From Enoplolaimus lenunculus (Eukaryota; Nematoda; Enoplea; Enoplida; Thoracostomopsidae): DNA of 64,000 bases. Both the position numbers and the translations under genes were made by a program. Positions within the stretch are counted from its first letter, which is position 1. Every line of letters starts with the position of its first letter. Where the stretch lies: positions 20,439 through 84,438 of the forward strand of contig JASANG010002783.1 of the NCBI GenBank assembly GCA_030248215.1, written 5' to 3'. Under the pieces are notes generated by a model. The model did not search any database, was not told the DNA's origin, and saw nothing but the letters and a program-made list of their open reading frames with translations. This document shows positions 11,843 to 23,939 of the stretch, piece after piece.

Positions 11843-12214
11843 TATATGCGGTAGCCCAAGTCGCAATTTAGACTAAATTCCGAATTGGGCTAGTCCAGGA
11901 TGTAATTACGACTTGAGCTAGCCTACAAATAATTCTTTTTATGCGACAAGTGCACGCCTTGTGATTGGTTGCTACTTTAATGCCATACTCAAATACGATT
12001 GGTTGATTCGAATACTTTTTTGATTGGCGAAATCATCGCCACCTATTGGCTTCCTAACAAAGCAGGATTACGACTATCAAGTACCCAATTAGGAAACGCA
12101 CAGATTGATCTGTCATGAATCATGATTCAGCCTACGGCTAGCCCAAGTCGAATTCCACGTTGGACTAGCCCAATTCGGAATTGGGCTCAATTACGACTTG
12201 GGCTACGACATATA
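11843..12214. mobile_element. TIR element, TATATGTCGTAG(C) family
   Basis: Left end TATATGCGGTAGCCCAAGTC. The right end's complement is TATATGTCGTAGCCCAAGTC. The interior holds further inverted GCCCAATTCGGAATTGGGC blocks (12166-12184). No coding capacity. Its outer 12 bp match the ends of 17493-17761 and 41193-41501, although the inner sequence differs. Confidence 0.7.
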
Positions 12215-12614
12215 TACCTCAAATACGCATGCATATTTTTGCGCCAATTTAAGCCTAAGTCTGAACTTGAATCCAAGCTTAAGCGTAATCCTAAGCCTAA
12301 ACCTAAGTTCAATCGTAACCCGATATATTTCAAGATTTGAAAAATTCATTAACTGCGTGGCAAGTGTACAACAGCAAACGCATTTAAGGAAACCATTAGC
12401 AACTCCACGACGTATATTTTATTCAATTTCTCATACTATTTCATTGATTTTAGCAGTTTCTAAATGGGCATTTATCAAACAATTTATGACATTGTAAACC
12501 ATGACACGGCCTGCCGGGAATAATCCGCAACCACATATCGAGAAATTTTTATTTATTAATTTTAAATTTTCTTAATTTTAAATAGTCATCGGACGCATCG
12601 AAATTAATTAATTT
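12215..12614. other. 5' flank of the 12.6-kb receptor exon
   Basis: A GCCTAA-type degenerate run at 12250-12312, then AT-rich DNA up to the ATG. A promoter or 5' UTR should lie here or further upstream, but no TATA box or initiator stands out. Confidence 0.4.
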
Positions 12615-13500
12615 GTGGCATTATTTAAAACAATGTCTCGTTTTAACTTGACAACAACAACTACTACTACATTCAACTTGCTCAAATTGGTCGCCGTAAT
12701 ACATCTAGTAACGCTTGTGCTTAGTCAAAATTTGCATTACTCGAGTTCAACTCAAATTCAACTCATCTCACAGGATTCCAGTCGGCGTCCAAATAGTTTA
12801 CTCGAGCATATGTCACATTTGACACGTTTTAGACGCAATTTAGGGTTAAATATTACAGCGCACGTGCTCCTACCGTCAGATACACGGCATTTAGCGTCAA
12901 TTTTAAACGTTAAACCCGTTCTAGAAGTCGCAAGGCGTGACGTACTCTCTCATTGGTTACGAGGGTCGAACTTATCGTTTCACTATGTTGACACTGGGTG
13001 CTTTAAACAAAGCAAAGTCATTCGGAACGCTATAGACGTTGTGAACGGAACGTACGGCGGCGGACTGTCAACGCTGATACTGGGCCCAGTCTGCGATTAT
13101 TCAGTCGCGACTGTTAGTCGAATTGCTGAAATGTGGGACCGAGCGTTGATGACACCTGGCGGATTTGCGTGGCCGTTCGTTGACAAAAATGCGTCCCGTG
13201 AAAATTTAGATACTCATCCTCGGCTGACACGGATGGGCGGATATCGGATGGCAGAAATTGCCCAAGTGTTCCTGAACGGCATTTGTCGGGCAATGAACTG
13301 GCGTCGGGTGATGGTGATTTATGAAGACGACCAATCGTCTGCGTTTACGCATCAAATTATTAATCGACATTATAGTTTAATTTTTTCAACCAATGTGGTT
13401 GAGTTTAAAACTCCAGTTGCGATTCGACGGCTTCGAACTGAGAGCAGCGTTCAAAGTATTCGACAAGCGCTCGCCGATCCGGAACTGATAAATTATGGAA
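12615..13500 (+). CDS. Alternative or orphan first exon: signal peptide plus N-terminal ANF-receptor ligand domain
   Basis: Open for 295 codons, then the donor GTGAGT at 13501 in phase 1 (last base A). The N-terminus has a signal peptide (hydrophobic residues about 22-36, likely cut near LS/Q at 37-38). The ANF-receptor fold follows: VDTGC (Cys129), LILGPVCDYSVATVSRIAE (Cys160, the conserved G-P-x-C-x-Y), then MNWRRVMVIYED. A second in-frame ATG at 12633 could also start it. It covers the same part of the domain as the exon at 38938 and ends at the same point in the same phase, though the two proteins are very diverged. I saw no downstream receptor, kinase or cyclase exon before 38.9 kb. Joined to exon 2 (43284), the A completes ATA (Ile), giving a frame of 1147 aa. 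Alternatives are an independent gene whose other exons are lost, or a decaying duplicate. The clean frame, signal peptide and good donor favour use. Confidence 0.8.
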
Positions 13501-13689
13501 GTGAGTTTGGATTCAAATTGATCGTTCGGCAATTTCAACGCGCCATGCCAATGTCAGTTAAAGGGGTTAGGAGAGTTGTGTCCTAATAGGTAAATAGCAG
13601 CTTGGCTGGGAATTGAGAAACAAACTAATGTACTGTCAAATGGTGAAAATAAGAAAATAAGATAAAATGTCTCGAAGTAAACGTGAAGT

Positions 13690-13876
13690 CATGGTACTGC
13701 GAAAGGCGGAACTATTTCTTCGCGAGACTATAATTGAAAACAGAGTAAGCGTATGCAAATTTGTTGCCTATGCTTAGGCTTAGTTATAGGCTTATTCTTA
13801 TGCTGAGGCTCAGACTTACACCTAGGCTTAGGCTTAAGAATATGGCTTGCTCTTGCACCCCTTAAGTACCCTTGGC
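13690..13876. mobile_element. Telomere-like MITE, diverged
   Basis: CATGGTACTGCGAAAGGCGG at the left and CCCTTAAGTACCCTTGGCC at the right. TTAGGC-like hexamers run in the middle (TATGCTTAGGCTTAG, ACCTAGGCTTAGGCTTAAG). It lies 190 bp after the donor of the 12.6-kb exon. Confidence 0.6.
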
Positions 13877-14076
13877 CACGATGTGTATACTAGAAAACGA
13901 CCAGTTCTCCTGAACATAATTCTTAACTGCGCGCCTGGGTGATTCTGTTGTAAAAGCTCAATCGTTCAGGGTGGATTGCTTGATTTGAATGCTAGGAAAG
14001 GTCCTGAGTTGATTTAGCCTAGTCTGACTAACCTTTCATATTTTACACGATTTTACTTAAAAACGAAGAAGTTTCT

Positions 14077-14192
14077 GCGATTACAACACTAACAATGTGT
14101 GTATTTACGTATATATAGTGAACTAATTAAGAGCGCGATTACAACACTAACAATGTGTGTATTTACGTATATATAGTCAAATAATTAAGAGC
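14077..14192. repeat. 58-bp direct tandem duplication
   Basis: Two nearly identical copies beginning GCGATTACAACACTAACAAT at 14077 and 14135. They differ at a few bases near the end of the unit. Confidence 0.9.
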
Positions 14193-17116
14193 CCAGTTAG
14201 CTTCGCTACAGCAAAAGTGAATATCCGTTATCCTGCAGAATATACAACTAAAAGTGCATTCAGTGTACTAAAATGTACCCAGCGTGCGTTGCGTTTTAGG
14301 TCTGCTATTTTCTGCAAATGATCTGTTACGTACGTAACACGCTTTTATTATGTTATTGTATTCATATTGTCGTAAGTCTAGACTTTGTAAGATTGTTTGT
14401 AAGTCGATTTTGATTGGAATTTTCGACGCCGAGTGTACCCGATTTGCTTCTTTTGCCAGACAAGTGTCTTTCATGTTTTCAACTGCAGTCTGTACGTATT
14501 TTGTAAAGTGGTAAATTGAACTATGCAACGGTTTTTGAAATGAGGAAACTTTTGGGCGAAGATTTGTCCGAAGAAAGCAACAAGCTTAAAAGCAATTAAA
14601 AACTGGTTGTCAGTTATCTATGAATGGTGTGAGACGCGGTTAGATATATATATATATATGTGTGTGTGTATATATAATATTTATTTATTTATTTTTTGTA
14701 TACCTATATGTATGTATATATTCGAAATGCGCAGCCGAATTTCCAACTGTTAGATCATATACATTGACAGATCCAATGAGCGGTAACTCAGGCTTAGATC
14801 TCGAACAAAAATTGGAACAAAAATGTCATTAAGATTGAGCATTAAACTTGCGTTTGGCGTCTTGCTCGCTCATTTTCAATATATAGTGCGTACGCCTTTG
14901 GAAAATTTATAATTTCGCCAGTGTTCATGTACAGAACAGGCAGACTATACAGTGTTAAAATAAATATCTTAGTCCACCCCACTCGTTCTTCACTTTTACT
15001 TAAGGTACGATTTGTAAGAAATAAAAACTAACAAATTTATGCTTGATTTCTTCAACTGCGTTTATTTTTTGGGTACCTGTACCAGTTTGAATATATTCGT
15101 TACTATTCAAGTAGCTTAAATACGGTTGGCTCAGCGAAGCGTCTAGTGTATTCGGGGCTTTCGCGAAAGTGAATGTAATTTGCCTCCAAAATCAAGAATT
15201 AATGAAATTTATTCACACGCTTAGTAGCAAGTTTTCAAAACAAGCGAACGGTGTTAGCTGTGTATCTGAAATTTTCCATAGTAGCAATACAAGTCTAATT
15301 AAAAATATGCTAAATTTCGAGCCCTACAATTTCGTGGTTCAAAAGTTGCAGGACCTATCACCAACTGGATATAGTTGCTACACACGTTTGAGAATACTTG
15401 CATTTATACAAAGAAATATATACAGCAAACTTTGTTAATTTGTGTTTAACAGTTATTGTAGGAGCGTATCATGGCTAATGCTATATAATTCTGCGAATTT
15501 AGCAAATTTGTAGGCAATTCGGTTCCGGTGCAAACAAAAACATTGTACCTTTGGCTGCGGGTGTAAATTTGCTGGAAGTTCCAACAATGTTAACAACATT
15601 TATTAAATTAAATTTAGTGGTGGATATTTTGGAATTTTCTGCGAAATACGTTTTTGTTTTTACGTTTTGAAACTGTTTATAATTTTATAAATACCATTTT
15701 TCCATATAAATCGAATAAAATTTAAGTTAAACTCTGACCGAACAAAACAGTTCAAGGTGGCATGTTTGGTTTTTTTGGTAATTTACACGTGGGGCTAAAA
15801 CTTTTCCAGGTGGTCAATATTATTCTACAAGAGTTTAATGCCCATCTGCATAATCTCTGCTTACGGACTTGTATTAATTCTTCAAATGTGGCTAAATTTT
15901 TTTGTGCAATTTCATCTTCATATTTTACAACGAACAATTACGAACTTGTACCCACCGTACAGCCTTCATATAAAGCATATTTCACAAAGTCAGGGCCGAA
16001 ACTACGGGGCAGTTTGAAGAGCGGCCGCCTTCGGACATCTTTGATTACACTAAACGATAAATTTAGCGGCAAAAGATGAAAATTTCTATGTTAGCAAAAT
16101 TTTTTCATTACTTTATTGTAAATCTTACCACCCCCACTGCCGCAACAATCCTGACTGCAGGACTGCATTCTTTGAAGCCAAACGTTGGCTTACGTATATA
16201 CGCAAAAACTTTGAAAAATTAATTAAATTGCATGTCTTCAAATTTAAAACAAAACTTTCACCTTCTAAAATATTTGCAAATACTCTTTTGTAGCTCGAAA
16301 ACTGAAACAAACTGTGTTTGCATAAAATATGCAGCAGAAACAGTCCTTAACCGTGTAGTTTTTTTTCTGTTTCTTCTACGAAATTACATCTAATTTATCA
16401 TGTTCACGACAATATAATCAGTCAATCCTCTGTAAACATCGGCTGTGAGTGTTATGACAAAAATTGTTTAAATTACGGATTTTTTTGCAGCTAAGTAATT
16501 AAATACAAAACGGCAGGACTTATTTTTGGTACTTTTTAATCAAAAAAATATGAAATGTTGCAAAAAATATTGTTGAGCAAAGTTGCAAATACTCAAGCTT
16601 AACACCAGTCGTAGATCGAGGTTTAGTCGGTTTGGGAGGATTCTTTTTATATTCTGAAATTTTATTGTTTTAAAGCACATTTTTTAAAGGAAAATTTTCA
16701 ATATTTTAAGATTTACTAACTGCGCCGAATTGCTCAAAATTCGTGTTTTAAGCTCGTCATATTTTTTTTCTATTTAACTGGAAAACACAGTAGTAAAATC
16801 ATTTTCGCGTTAGTCGATATCCCCGTTTGGTGTTTTAATGTTTTCGAATTTAAACTGTGATCGACTATATTAAAAAAGTGCCACCCACTGTGTAGAATAA
16901 CACGTAACGTCACCGATGTTTGTTTAATTATGTAAACAAGCAAATCATGGCATTGTTTCCAAGTTTAGTAAGGTTATCACAGTGTAAATTCCAAAATAGA
17001 AATTTTAGTTTTTAAAATTTCATGAAATGGTCAACTTGCAAATGTTGCAGTAATAGAATGTTATATACGTTAATGATATTTGAGCCCTATATTAAATTTT
17101 ATTACTATTTCGGTCC
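14193..17116. other. Intergenic, little structure
   Basis: A TA/TG microsatellite at 14647-14680, and a fragment of the GCCCATATTCT family at 15355-15400. Open frames on both strands at 15752-16079 overlap each other and show no family motif. No supported gene. Confidence 0.45.
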
Positions 17117-17354
17117 TTAACTCTTTCTGGAAGAATTTATACAATTTTAACTGAAATCTATTCTTCAAGTTTAGAATCGAACAAGGGTTGTTGGGGTGGG
17201 AGACGTTTTAGCATCACCACTCGGCTATAGGAGCTTGACGCTGGAACCGAGGCGTCTCATGTTTTCACTTACATGGTGTAAACTGTGGAGTTGTTTGTTT
17301 ACGGGGCTTGTTCATTGTTACATATGTATGATACTGTATGTGGTAAAGGGTTAA
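17117..17354 (-). mobile_element. TTAA-flanked element with tRNA-like core, diverged copy
   Basis: TTAA at 17117-17120 and 17351-17354. The right end GGTAAAGGGTTAA matches the family and the left is degraded. Read on the minus strand it keeps CTATAGCCGAGTGGTGATG (box A region) and the CTCCCAC loop; the box B region is lost or altered. Confidence 0.6.
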
Positions 17355-17492
17355 AGACAGTAATTACCATTTTTACTTTAAATTAGCTATTTTCATTATT
17401 CAATTTTTTGACTCGTCATAGTAACAAATAAGCTAAGAAAACGCAAATGAAAAACAGGTTACGGGGCTCCTGCCCTTGTAACAGAGAACATG

Positions 17493-17761
17493 TATACGTT
17501 TGCAGGCCAATCTGCTATTCAGACCAATTACTAGTGGGCTTTGGCTAAACTGCTATTGAACTTATAGCCAATCAGATTTGATTATTTGGACAGCCGCAGA
17601 TCGTTAGCCAATCAGCATTGGTTTTTACATCATTGGTGTTTTGCTACATCTTACAATAGCTATTTAGTCTAGGCCAATCGGTTATTTGCTCAGAATAGTA
17701 GATTGACCTAGGGAATTGGTAATTGGCCTAAATAGCAGATTGACGCACGCCACGACATATA
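17493..17761. mobile_element. TIR element, TATATGTCGTAGGCC family
   Basis: Left TATACGTTTGCAGGCCAATC, right AATAGCAGATTGACG...CACGACATATA. Many inner GGCCAAT(C/T)(T/G)GCTATT blocks lie in both orientations. It is a full counterpart of 41193-41501. Confidence 0.75.
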
Positions 17762-17769
17762 TATTGTGT

Positions 17770-19361
17770 TATATTGACTTACCCGGTACAACCAACTGTA
17801 TTTACAACTTACTATTGTGTGCAGAAACATAATCAAGGATTTTTAGCATGGGAAGGCAGAAAGATTTATTGAAGGGACAAGAAAATTTTTTTAATGTAGA
17901 ATTCAATTGATTCTGCTGACAAATCGTTTAGACCAGGACTAACGGTTTCTATAGAGAGACACCCGTTGCACTCCTATAGTTTCGGTCCTCATTGTGCTTG
18001 GCTCAATAAATTTTAAAATGCAAAAATAACCGCTTTTGGCTAACAATTTTTAAACCATTTCCAAATACCTTGACATTATTAATACTCGTTTTCTTAGGCT
18101 TAAATTTGAACGTACCTCATTTTTGATTTTTTTCCACAGACTTCGTCGTGTTGTATCGATTTAATACTCAAAATATCACTAACGTGAGAAAATGGTTCAT
18201 CCGCCAGTAAACGTCTCCAGTGCGCTAAAAATGTTAAATTTTTTTACGCAAATTTCATTAACAAATAATTTCTCAAAGTTTATCTCAACTGATGTTCATT
18301 TTCTCATCGTATCATTTTATTGAGTTGGTCGACGATATTTTTTTATGAACGAGTAGGTTTTGCTGTATGTAATTACCTTTTGCTGTGATCAAATTAACAC
18401 GGTGCTGTGGTGCGTACCACGATGAATGATTTGAAGTTATTCTTAATGTATATATACATCGCGGCCCTAATGGATGATTATTCTCCTATTTGTGTGGTAC
18501 CTATCAGCAGCTAGCAAGCGGTCTTCAAACTTTGAGCTAAACTCGGCAGCTGATCAGCCCATAGTTACAAAGTTTCTAATGCCTGTCGCAAGCTGATGAT
18601 CGGTTCTATAGCTATTTAAGAATACTGGCAAAACGTGTCGGGGTTGATTTGTTTTTCATAGAAATTAAAAAATAAAATATAGAAAGACATATTTAACAAT
18701 GATTTGAATTTCCATGTAACACTTGAAAGGAAGCGTGATACATTATATTTTAACTTGATTTCAGCAACAGTCATGATACAAGAGTATGCAACTCTTGGGG
18801 GGGTCCGCATGGTACAAAATTAACCAAGGGACGTTGCGTTTTTGGGAGACCCCTAATTTAGGACATGCGGTCACTTAAACGTAGCATTTTTGATGCCGCA
18901 TAGGTACAGCGCCTTGCTTCGCACAAGTTGTACTCGCTAAATAAGGGGGTAGGCCAAAAATGCAACGCGCGCTTGTTACATTGTTTTTTACACATAATGT
19001 ACTCAGTTGTATACTCTTGTAAAAAGTATCATCAGTTGCCTTGCATAAGAAATGAGAACTGTGTGAAGAGTTTGCCGCGTTGTGCAGTACCTTAATTGAA
19101 TTACAGATTGATTTTTGTTTCGCAATTGACTCAAGGAAAGTTGGGAAGCGGTCTTGAAAACACAACGCGAGCAGTTTTACACGTTTTGTTGCCACGTTAA
19201 AGCTAACACCTTGGCTTTGAAGTGGTTCAACGATGATAAACGATAATATTTCTAGCGTAAGCAAAACCAGCGTTTTAACCTAGAAAGTTTGACGAATTGT
19301 GTTAAATACAAAAGATTGTGAATTTGGTGTGAAAAGTATACTCTTAAATTTGGTGGTACAT
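17770..19361. other. Intergenic, with one weak minus-strand ORF
   Basis: An open frame of 129 codons at 18875-19264 (minus) contains NVATKRVKLLALCFQDRFPT and AANSSHSSHF. It has a faint flavour of hAT-type transposase relatives, but no diagnostic motif, and I do not call it a gene. The rest is plain. Confidence 0.35.
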
Positions 19362-19632
19362 TTAACCCTTTCTCACATGAATATTTTCTATTTCCCCTGA
19401 GACCTACTTTTATGCTAGGATTCGAACTCCAGTGACTGGAGTGGGAGGCGTATACCATCACCAGTCAGCTATAGGAGCTTGACGGTCGAGCCCGAGGGGG
19501 CTCTCACGTCTTGTGGTGATTTAGTACTATGTATACGTGTTGCAATGGTTAAACACGGTGCGATATATACTATTTAACGTATATACACTGCGTTGAGTTG
19601 CCTACAGGCAACTCAATGTGAGAAGGGGTTAA
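19362..19632 (-). mobile_element. TTAA-flanked element with tRNA-like core, good copy
   Basis: TTAA at both ends (19362-19365, 19629-19632), 271 bp including both. Ends are TTAACCCTTTCTCACATGAA and ATGTGAGAAGGGGTTAA. On the minus strand the core has box A-like TATAGCTGACTGGTGATGG, loop CTCCCAC and box B GAGTTCGAATCC. CCC ends next to TTAA are the piggyBac signature. The core resembles tRNA-Gly(CCC), but its anticodon stem does not pair, so it is not a working tRNA. Confidence 0.85.
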
Positions 19633-20309
19633 ACTAATCTCACGTGATTAACACAAACTTTTATTCAAATCAATTTGATCCAAGTTCACCTTGTCCATAT
19701 GTCTGTACGGCAAAAAATAATTTCCTCCGCAACTACTATGATTCTAAGTCTAAAAGGAGATACATGGGAGAGATTGGGTTCAACTGAAGCAAAACATTTC
19801 GTCCCTGTAGGCTTTTATCGAAAGTTTTTTTGCTTCAAAAAGAATTCTATTTTTTTTTCAATATTTTATTTTTGTATAAAAGTGAAATAATTCACAGGAT
19901 GTGTTCTCAAAGCCGAAAAAGTTAAATTTAGAGTTAAATTTAAGAAAATTAAACTGAATATTCATTGAGTTACGTACGGAAGAATTACGTTGATATACAG
20001 TTTTAGACTTTTCTTTGCTCATAAACTGTTCACCCATTAAAAGGCCACTTATCTAATCAAAATGGTAACTTCAAATCCGAGGAAATAAATAATCCATACT
20101 TATGACTGTTACTGCTGTTTCTGCTATCTACCGCAATGAAAACAGTAGCGTCCTACGCCTAGCGTTTAAGCTTTTACATATTTGAGGTGAGAATTAGTTT
20201 CCGCAAGCAATTTGCATAAATATAAACCATTAGAAATGAGAAATTGACAGCTACAACAATTCATCAATATACTTTATATACTGGACCCCATATGCATAGT
20301 CTAGCCCAA
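19633..20309. other. Intergenic, nothing recognised
   Basis: No repeat family or supported frame. Confidence 0.4.
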
Positions 20310-20455
20310 CCAGAACCGTAGCCAGCTCACCTTGCTAGGGCGACTAAAATTTTTAAGGATGGGCATGAATAGAGTTTTCGATGACTTACAAGCAAGGTTG
20401 ATAATTGTCTACGACGGCCAAAGCTTTTCCACGTTGGACTGAGCTCCCCCTTGAT
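20310..20455. mobile_element. hAT-like MITE, GGCCCGTAGCCAG family
   Basis: AACCGTAGCCAGCTCACCTT, GACTTACAAGCAAGGTTGA and GGACTGAGCTCCCCC in the usual order. Diverged. Confidence 0.6.
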
Positions 20456-22555
20456 CGTTCTATATTCCAACGGCGTAAATGTTCGCGCCGTGCCTGGTAT
20501 AGCTAAAAAGTTTGGCTTTCATCAGTACACTTTTGCGTCAAACGTACATTATTCAACGTTTAGGTCCCAACGGGGAAATACCGTCCATCCAAAGTTGAAA
20601 TCAACGATGCAAACCGAAACAGGCGGTGGCGATTTAATTGAAATTTTTTGCTCTCTCTCTCAGTTTACAAACGACAACCCCAAGAATGACAGGCAAACTG
20701 AACCGAACGATAATAAATTATTGTCAGTGTTGCTGTGTTTATCTCTGTCTGGGTACTACAGTGCCAGCGGTGCATATTACAGGGGCAAGAGGCTATATCT
20801 CGCTAAAAAATTTTCAAAAGACACGTCAAATCCACGTTTAACAGGTTTTAGAATAACTATTTCAAACATCATAGGTCAAAAACGCTTTTTTACACACGGT
20901 TATGCTTTTGCGAAATGAAATACAGGCTATAACCGTGTTACAAGTTGACAGTATATATGTATCTTCCGGTCACATGTCGAAGTTTGGCGAAGTTTTCAAG
21001 ATGTTATTATTGTAGCGGCATGTTTTGAATTTTTGTATTCAAATTCTACTGAGATCAGTTAAATTGGTGGATTCATGAATGGTTCTGGATGATCAGACGC
21101 CGCCTTCTTACTTCTTTTACGAATGTATGCGCTTTCAAAGCATTCGTTTATACCGTTTGGGCTATCAATCACATATTAGACCATTTTGATAAAAGTTCAA
21201 CAAGTTAGTTTAACATGAATTTGTTAACATATAATGTGAGCCACAATTTTGTAAAATTCCACACCCCTTTTGTTACCGTTTGTATTTTTAGTTAACTTGC
21301 TGCGAACTGCGAATTAGCTTGTAGTCAAGAGTCGGCACAAGTTAACTGGATTTCACTATAGAATAATTCTTAAGAATCAAGATAACTCTTTGTATGGAAT
21401 TTTATCGTTTTATCCTACTGGATTCTGCTTGTTTCTGTTGACTCTACCGAAAGGTTGAAATTCAAAGACGCATGTCAGATTTTCTCGGTCGGTGGGATAG
21501 GTTATGGTCCCTGTTCCGACATACTTATGCCTAAACCTGAAAAACCGAAGCCTAAATGAACGCCCAAACCTAAGTTGTATAAAAATTTGAAATTTTTTAA
21601 GATTGTGAGGAGAAAGTGCACCAGAGCTCGTTCGATTAACTACAATTGATACTGATTATTAGTTGAAACGTTTCTGTTATCGGTGTTAATCAGCTGTGGT
21701 ATTATTATACATACCTTTAGCCAGTAATTCTGTCTATAGTACACCATGCTGTTATGTGTTTTTAATTCTGAGAATTGTTTTCTTTGTTCCAAATTTCAAC
21801 TTAGAATACAAAATGACCATTTCTACAAGAAAATTTCTTGCTTTTTGATGGAGGTTTTCAATATTGGACACACAAAACTGGGAATTATACAGCACTAGCG
21901 GACAGTATTTAAGGAAACAGGCAAACGATAAAAAGTTAAATTTTTCTGGTAAAATTTCTATTCATATGTGGTTGGTAGCAGCAGTGCACGGAATGTGCCC
22001 AGTTGCATAATCTGTTTCAAGTATGCTACAGGCCTGTAACCTGCTCAACTTGATACACGCCCGGGGCCAGCTCAACTTGCTATAGGCTCGTAGTCAGCTC
22101 AACTTGTTACAGGGGCCAAACCAATTTAAGCCGGCATACGTTTGAAATAAAATTACAAGCGTAAGCGGTGCTAAACGTTTCCAGGGACCCAAAATGTTTC
22201 TAGCGAAGGTTAGCCTACAGCCTCCTTGCCCCGAGACGATGCATATTAATGCGCTTTTGACATAATTAATATTTTAAGCTGTAAAGTATGCACTCAACGT
22301 GATTACAGTTCGTTAATAGTTTTTCGAACTGAATAGTTTTATGACAGCTGTCTTTTCTAAAGCCAAAACTTTTTATTGTCAGCAGCATAAATGTGTTGCT
22401 ATTATGTTTACGCCAGGTTAGAACATCGTCGCAAGAACTGATTGAAAGTTTGCTGAGGTACAAAAATACGAAAAAATGTTCCCAAGAGGGTGGTAAATTT
22501 GAAACTGGTCAATTTCCAAAGATGGATCAAATTTCATTTTAAACCCAATAACGTT
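20456..22555. other. Intergenic
   Basis: A 155-codon frame at 20451-20918 (+) has no recognisable motif, starts inside a MITE and is probably chance. Fragments of the GGCCCGTAGCCAG family lie at 22020-22220 (repeated CTCAACTTG and GCCAGCTCAACTTG). Confidence 0.4.
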
Positions 22556-22559
22556 TCAG

Positions 22560-22735
22560 AGTTAACGGTTGGGGTCCGCATTTCAGCTGGGCTCGTAGGC
22601 ATACGGTGGCTAGAGATCGTTCTGCATCGCTGGACCAATGTTGGCGTTCCATGGACATCTTTCAGCCTTGCTTGTAAGTCATCAAAAACACTTATATGCC
22701 TTTCCTGAAATATGTTTGGCCCCATAGCAACAACG
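22560..22735. mobile_element. hAT-like MITE remnant, GGCCCGTAGCCAG family
   Basis: TTTCAGCCTTGCTTGTAAGT, ATATGCCTTTCCTGAAATAT and TTTGGCCCCATAGC. One arm survives. Confidence 0.5.
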
Positions 22736-22971
22736 CATCCAATTGTCAGAGTCAGGATCTCGGATTCTACAGGGACCAGGACTTCGAATAGCAGCGAAGT
22801 AAAGTATACAAGAACCGAGGCCTTTACACCAGCGGTGGACGTACAGGCGAATTGTATATCGGAAACGTTTCAGTGCAGTAACGGTACGGGAGAGAACTAT
22901 AGCTGTGGCTTAAACACCAATGATTGACAGCGGAAAAAGCTACACAATTTCAAGAAATTTCTTCTACGTTT

Positions 22972-23140
22972 GCCAGTATTCTTAAATACGCATCGCACCT
23001 ATCACCAGTTAATGATGGGTTTTCAAACGAACAAACTCCTGCAATTGCGGATCTCAAAATGGGCGCGGATGTAGGACAAATTTAATGCAAATAAATGTGC
23101 TAAATTTCAAACCTCGCGATTCAGCTGTTCCACAGCAACA
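22972..23140. mobile_element. TIR element, GCCCATATTCT family, partial
   Basis: GCCAGTATTCTTAAATACGC, ATCGCACCTATCACCAG and GGGTTTTCAAACGAAC follow the copy at 9602. The right end is separated or lost. A matching right half (CCTATCTCCAATTGACAG, ACAGATTCGAG) is at 23498-23545, so the nested cluster at 23143-23490 may have split it. Confidence 0.55.
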
Positions 23141-23142
23141 AC

Positions 23143-23490
23143 ACGCCTGTAGCCAGCTGACCTTGCTAGGGGGCGGCTAAAAATTTTTCAGGAGGGGCAT
23201 TCAAGGGTTTTAATGAGGTACAAGTAAGGCTTAAAATTTTCTAGGGGGAACAAATGTTTTTCATAGGGCTGAGCTCCCTCTGGTTCAATGGCGGATCCAT
23301 GGGGGAGGCCACCCCGGCCGTGGCCCCCCCAACAGCATCTCGACAAAAATTATATAGCAATTTTGTGACAATAGTTCGTGGTTTGTGTGTGGGTAAAAAG
23401 TAAGCTTCTTACCTGTGAAATTTTGGCCCCCCCATTTTGAGATCCTGGATCCGCCACTGCTCTGGTTCCCCCCTTGGTTTCGTGTCCAAG
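23143..23490. mobile_element. hAT-like MITE (GGCCCGTAGCCAG family) interrupted by another MITE
   Basis: The outer element has CGCCTGTAGCCAGCTGACCT, TTTTTCAGGAGGGGCATTCA and GGGCTGAGCTCC, then resumes after the inner element at 23468. The interruption is the CAGTGGCGG MITE at 23286-23459. Confidence 0.7.
23286..23459 (-). mobile_element. hAT-type MITE (CAGTGGCGGATCC family), intact, nested
   Basis: Perfect 8-bp duplication CTCTGGTT at 23278-23285 and 23460-23467. 174 bp; ends CAATGGCGGATCCATGGGGG and GATCCTGGATCCGCCACTG. Reverse orientation relative to the copies at 40425 and 47370. Confidence 0.92.
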
Positions 23491-23738
23491 GTACAAGACC
23501 TATCTCCAATTGACAGTGGTGTGGTTCTACACAGATTCGAGCCTACGCATCCTTAATTCAGTTCATTGTCGTCAGTGTTTTGTATCTGTTCTGTCCCGGT
23601 AGCCAATTCGTCTATAAACCTCCGTTATATAAACATTAATAGGAAATTGGAACTTGGAACAGAACAAACATTATATATACGGAAAAGCTAAACACAATAT
23701 AAGCATTCATTTTATTTGGCTAATAATAAGTTTCCGCC

Positions 23739-23937
23739 CCATGTTACAATAAGGGTGCGCCATTTTAAGGCAACGGTCCAATAGAGTAAACTTAAGCTTT
23801 AGACTAATTTTTTGATTACACGTATTGCTACAACTATACTTGATTTAACTCTCATCTTTACGTTACGACTTAAGATTAGGCTTACGCTTAGGTATAAGCT
23901 TGCATATTATTGCTACACCCCTCAAAGTAACATTGGC
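23739..23937. mobile_element. Telomere-like MITE
   Basis: CCATGTTACAATAAGGGTGC at left, CACCCCTCAAAGTAACATTG at right. The interior has CAATAGAGTAAACTTAAGCT and degenerate TTAGGCTTACGCTTAGG. Confidence 0.7.
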
Positions 23938-23939
23938 TG

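Noticed and set aside
13501-13586. Continuation of the 12.6-kb receptor frame past 13500
   Set aside because: The frame stays open by chance, but GTGAGT at 13501 is a strong donor and the following residues do not match the receptor family.
15752-16079. Overlapping open frames on both strands
   Set aside because: Neither strand shows a domain or signal peptide. Overlapping frames argue for chance.
18875-19264. 129-codon minus-strand frame with a faint transposase-like feel
   Set aside because: No catalytic or zinc-finger motif, and no terminal repeats around it. Kept only as a remark.
20451-20918. 155-codon + strand frame
   Set aside because: Starts inside a MITE, no recognisable motif or splice context. 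Length is possible by chance.
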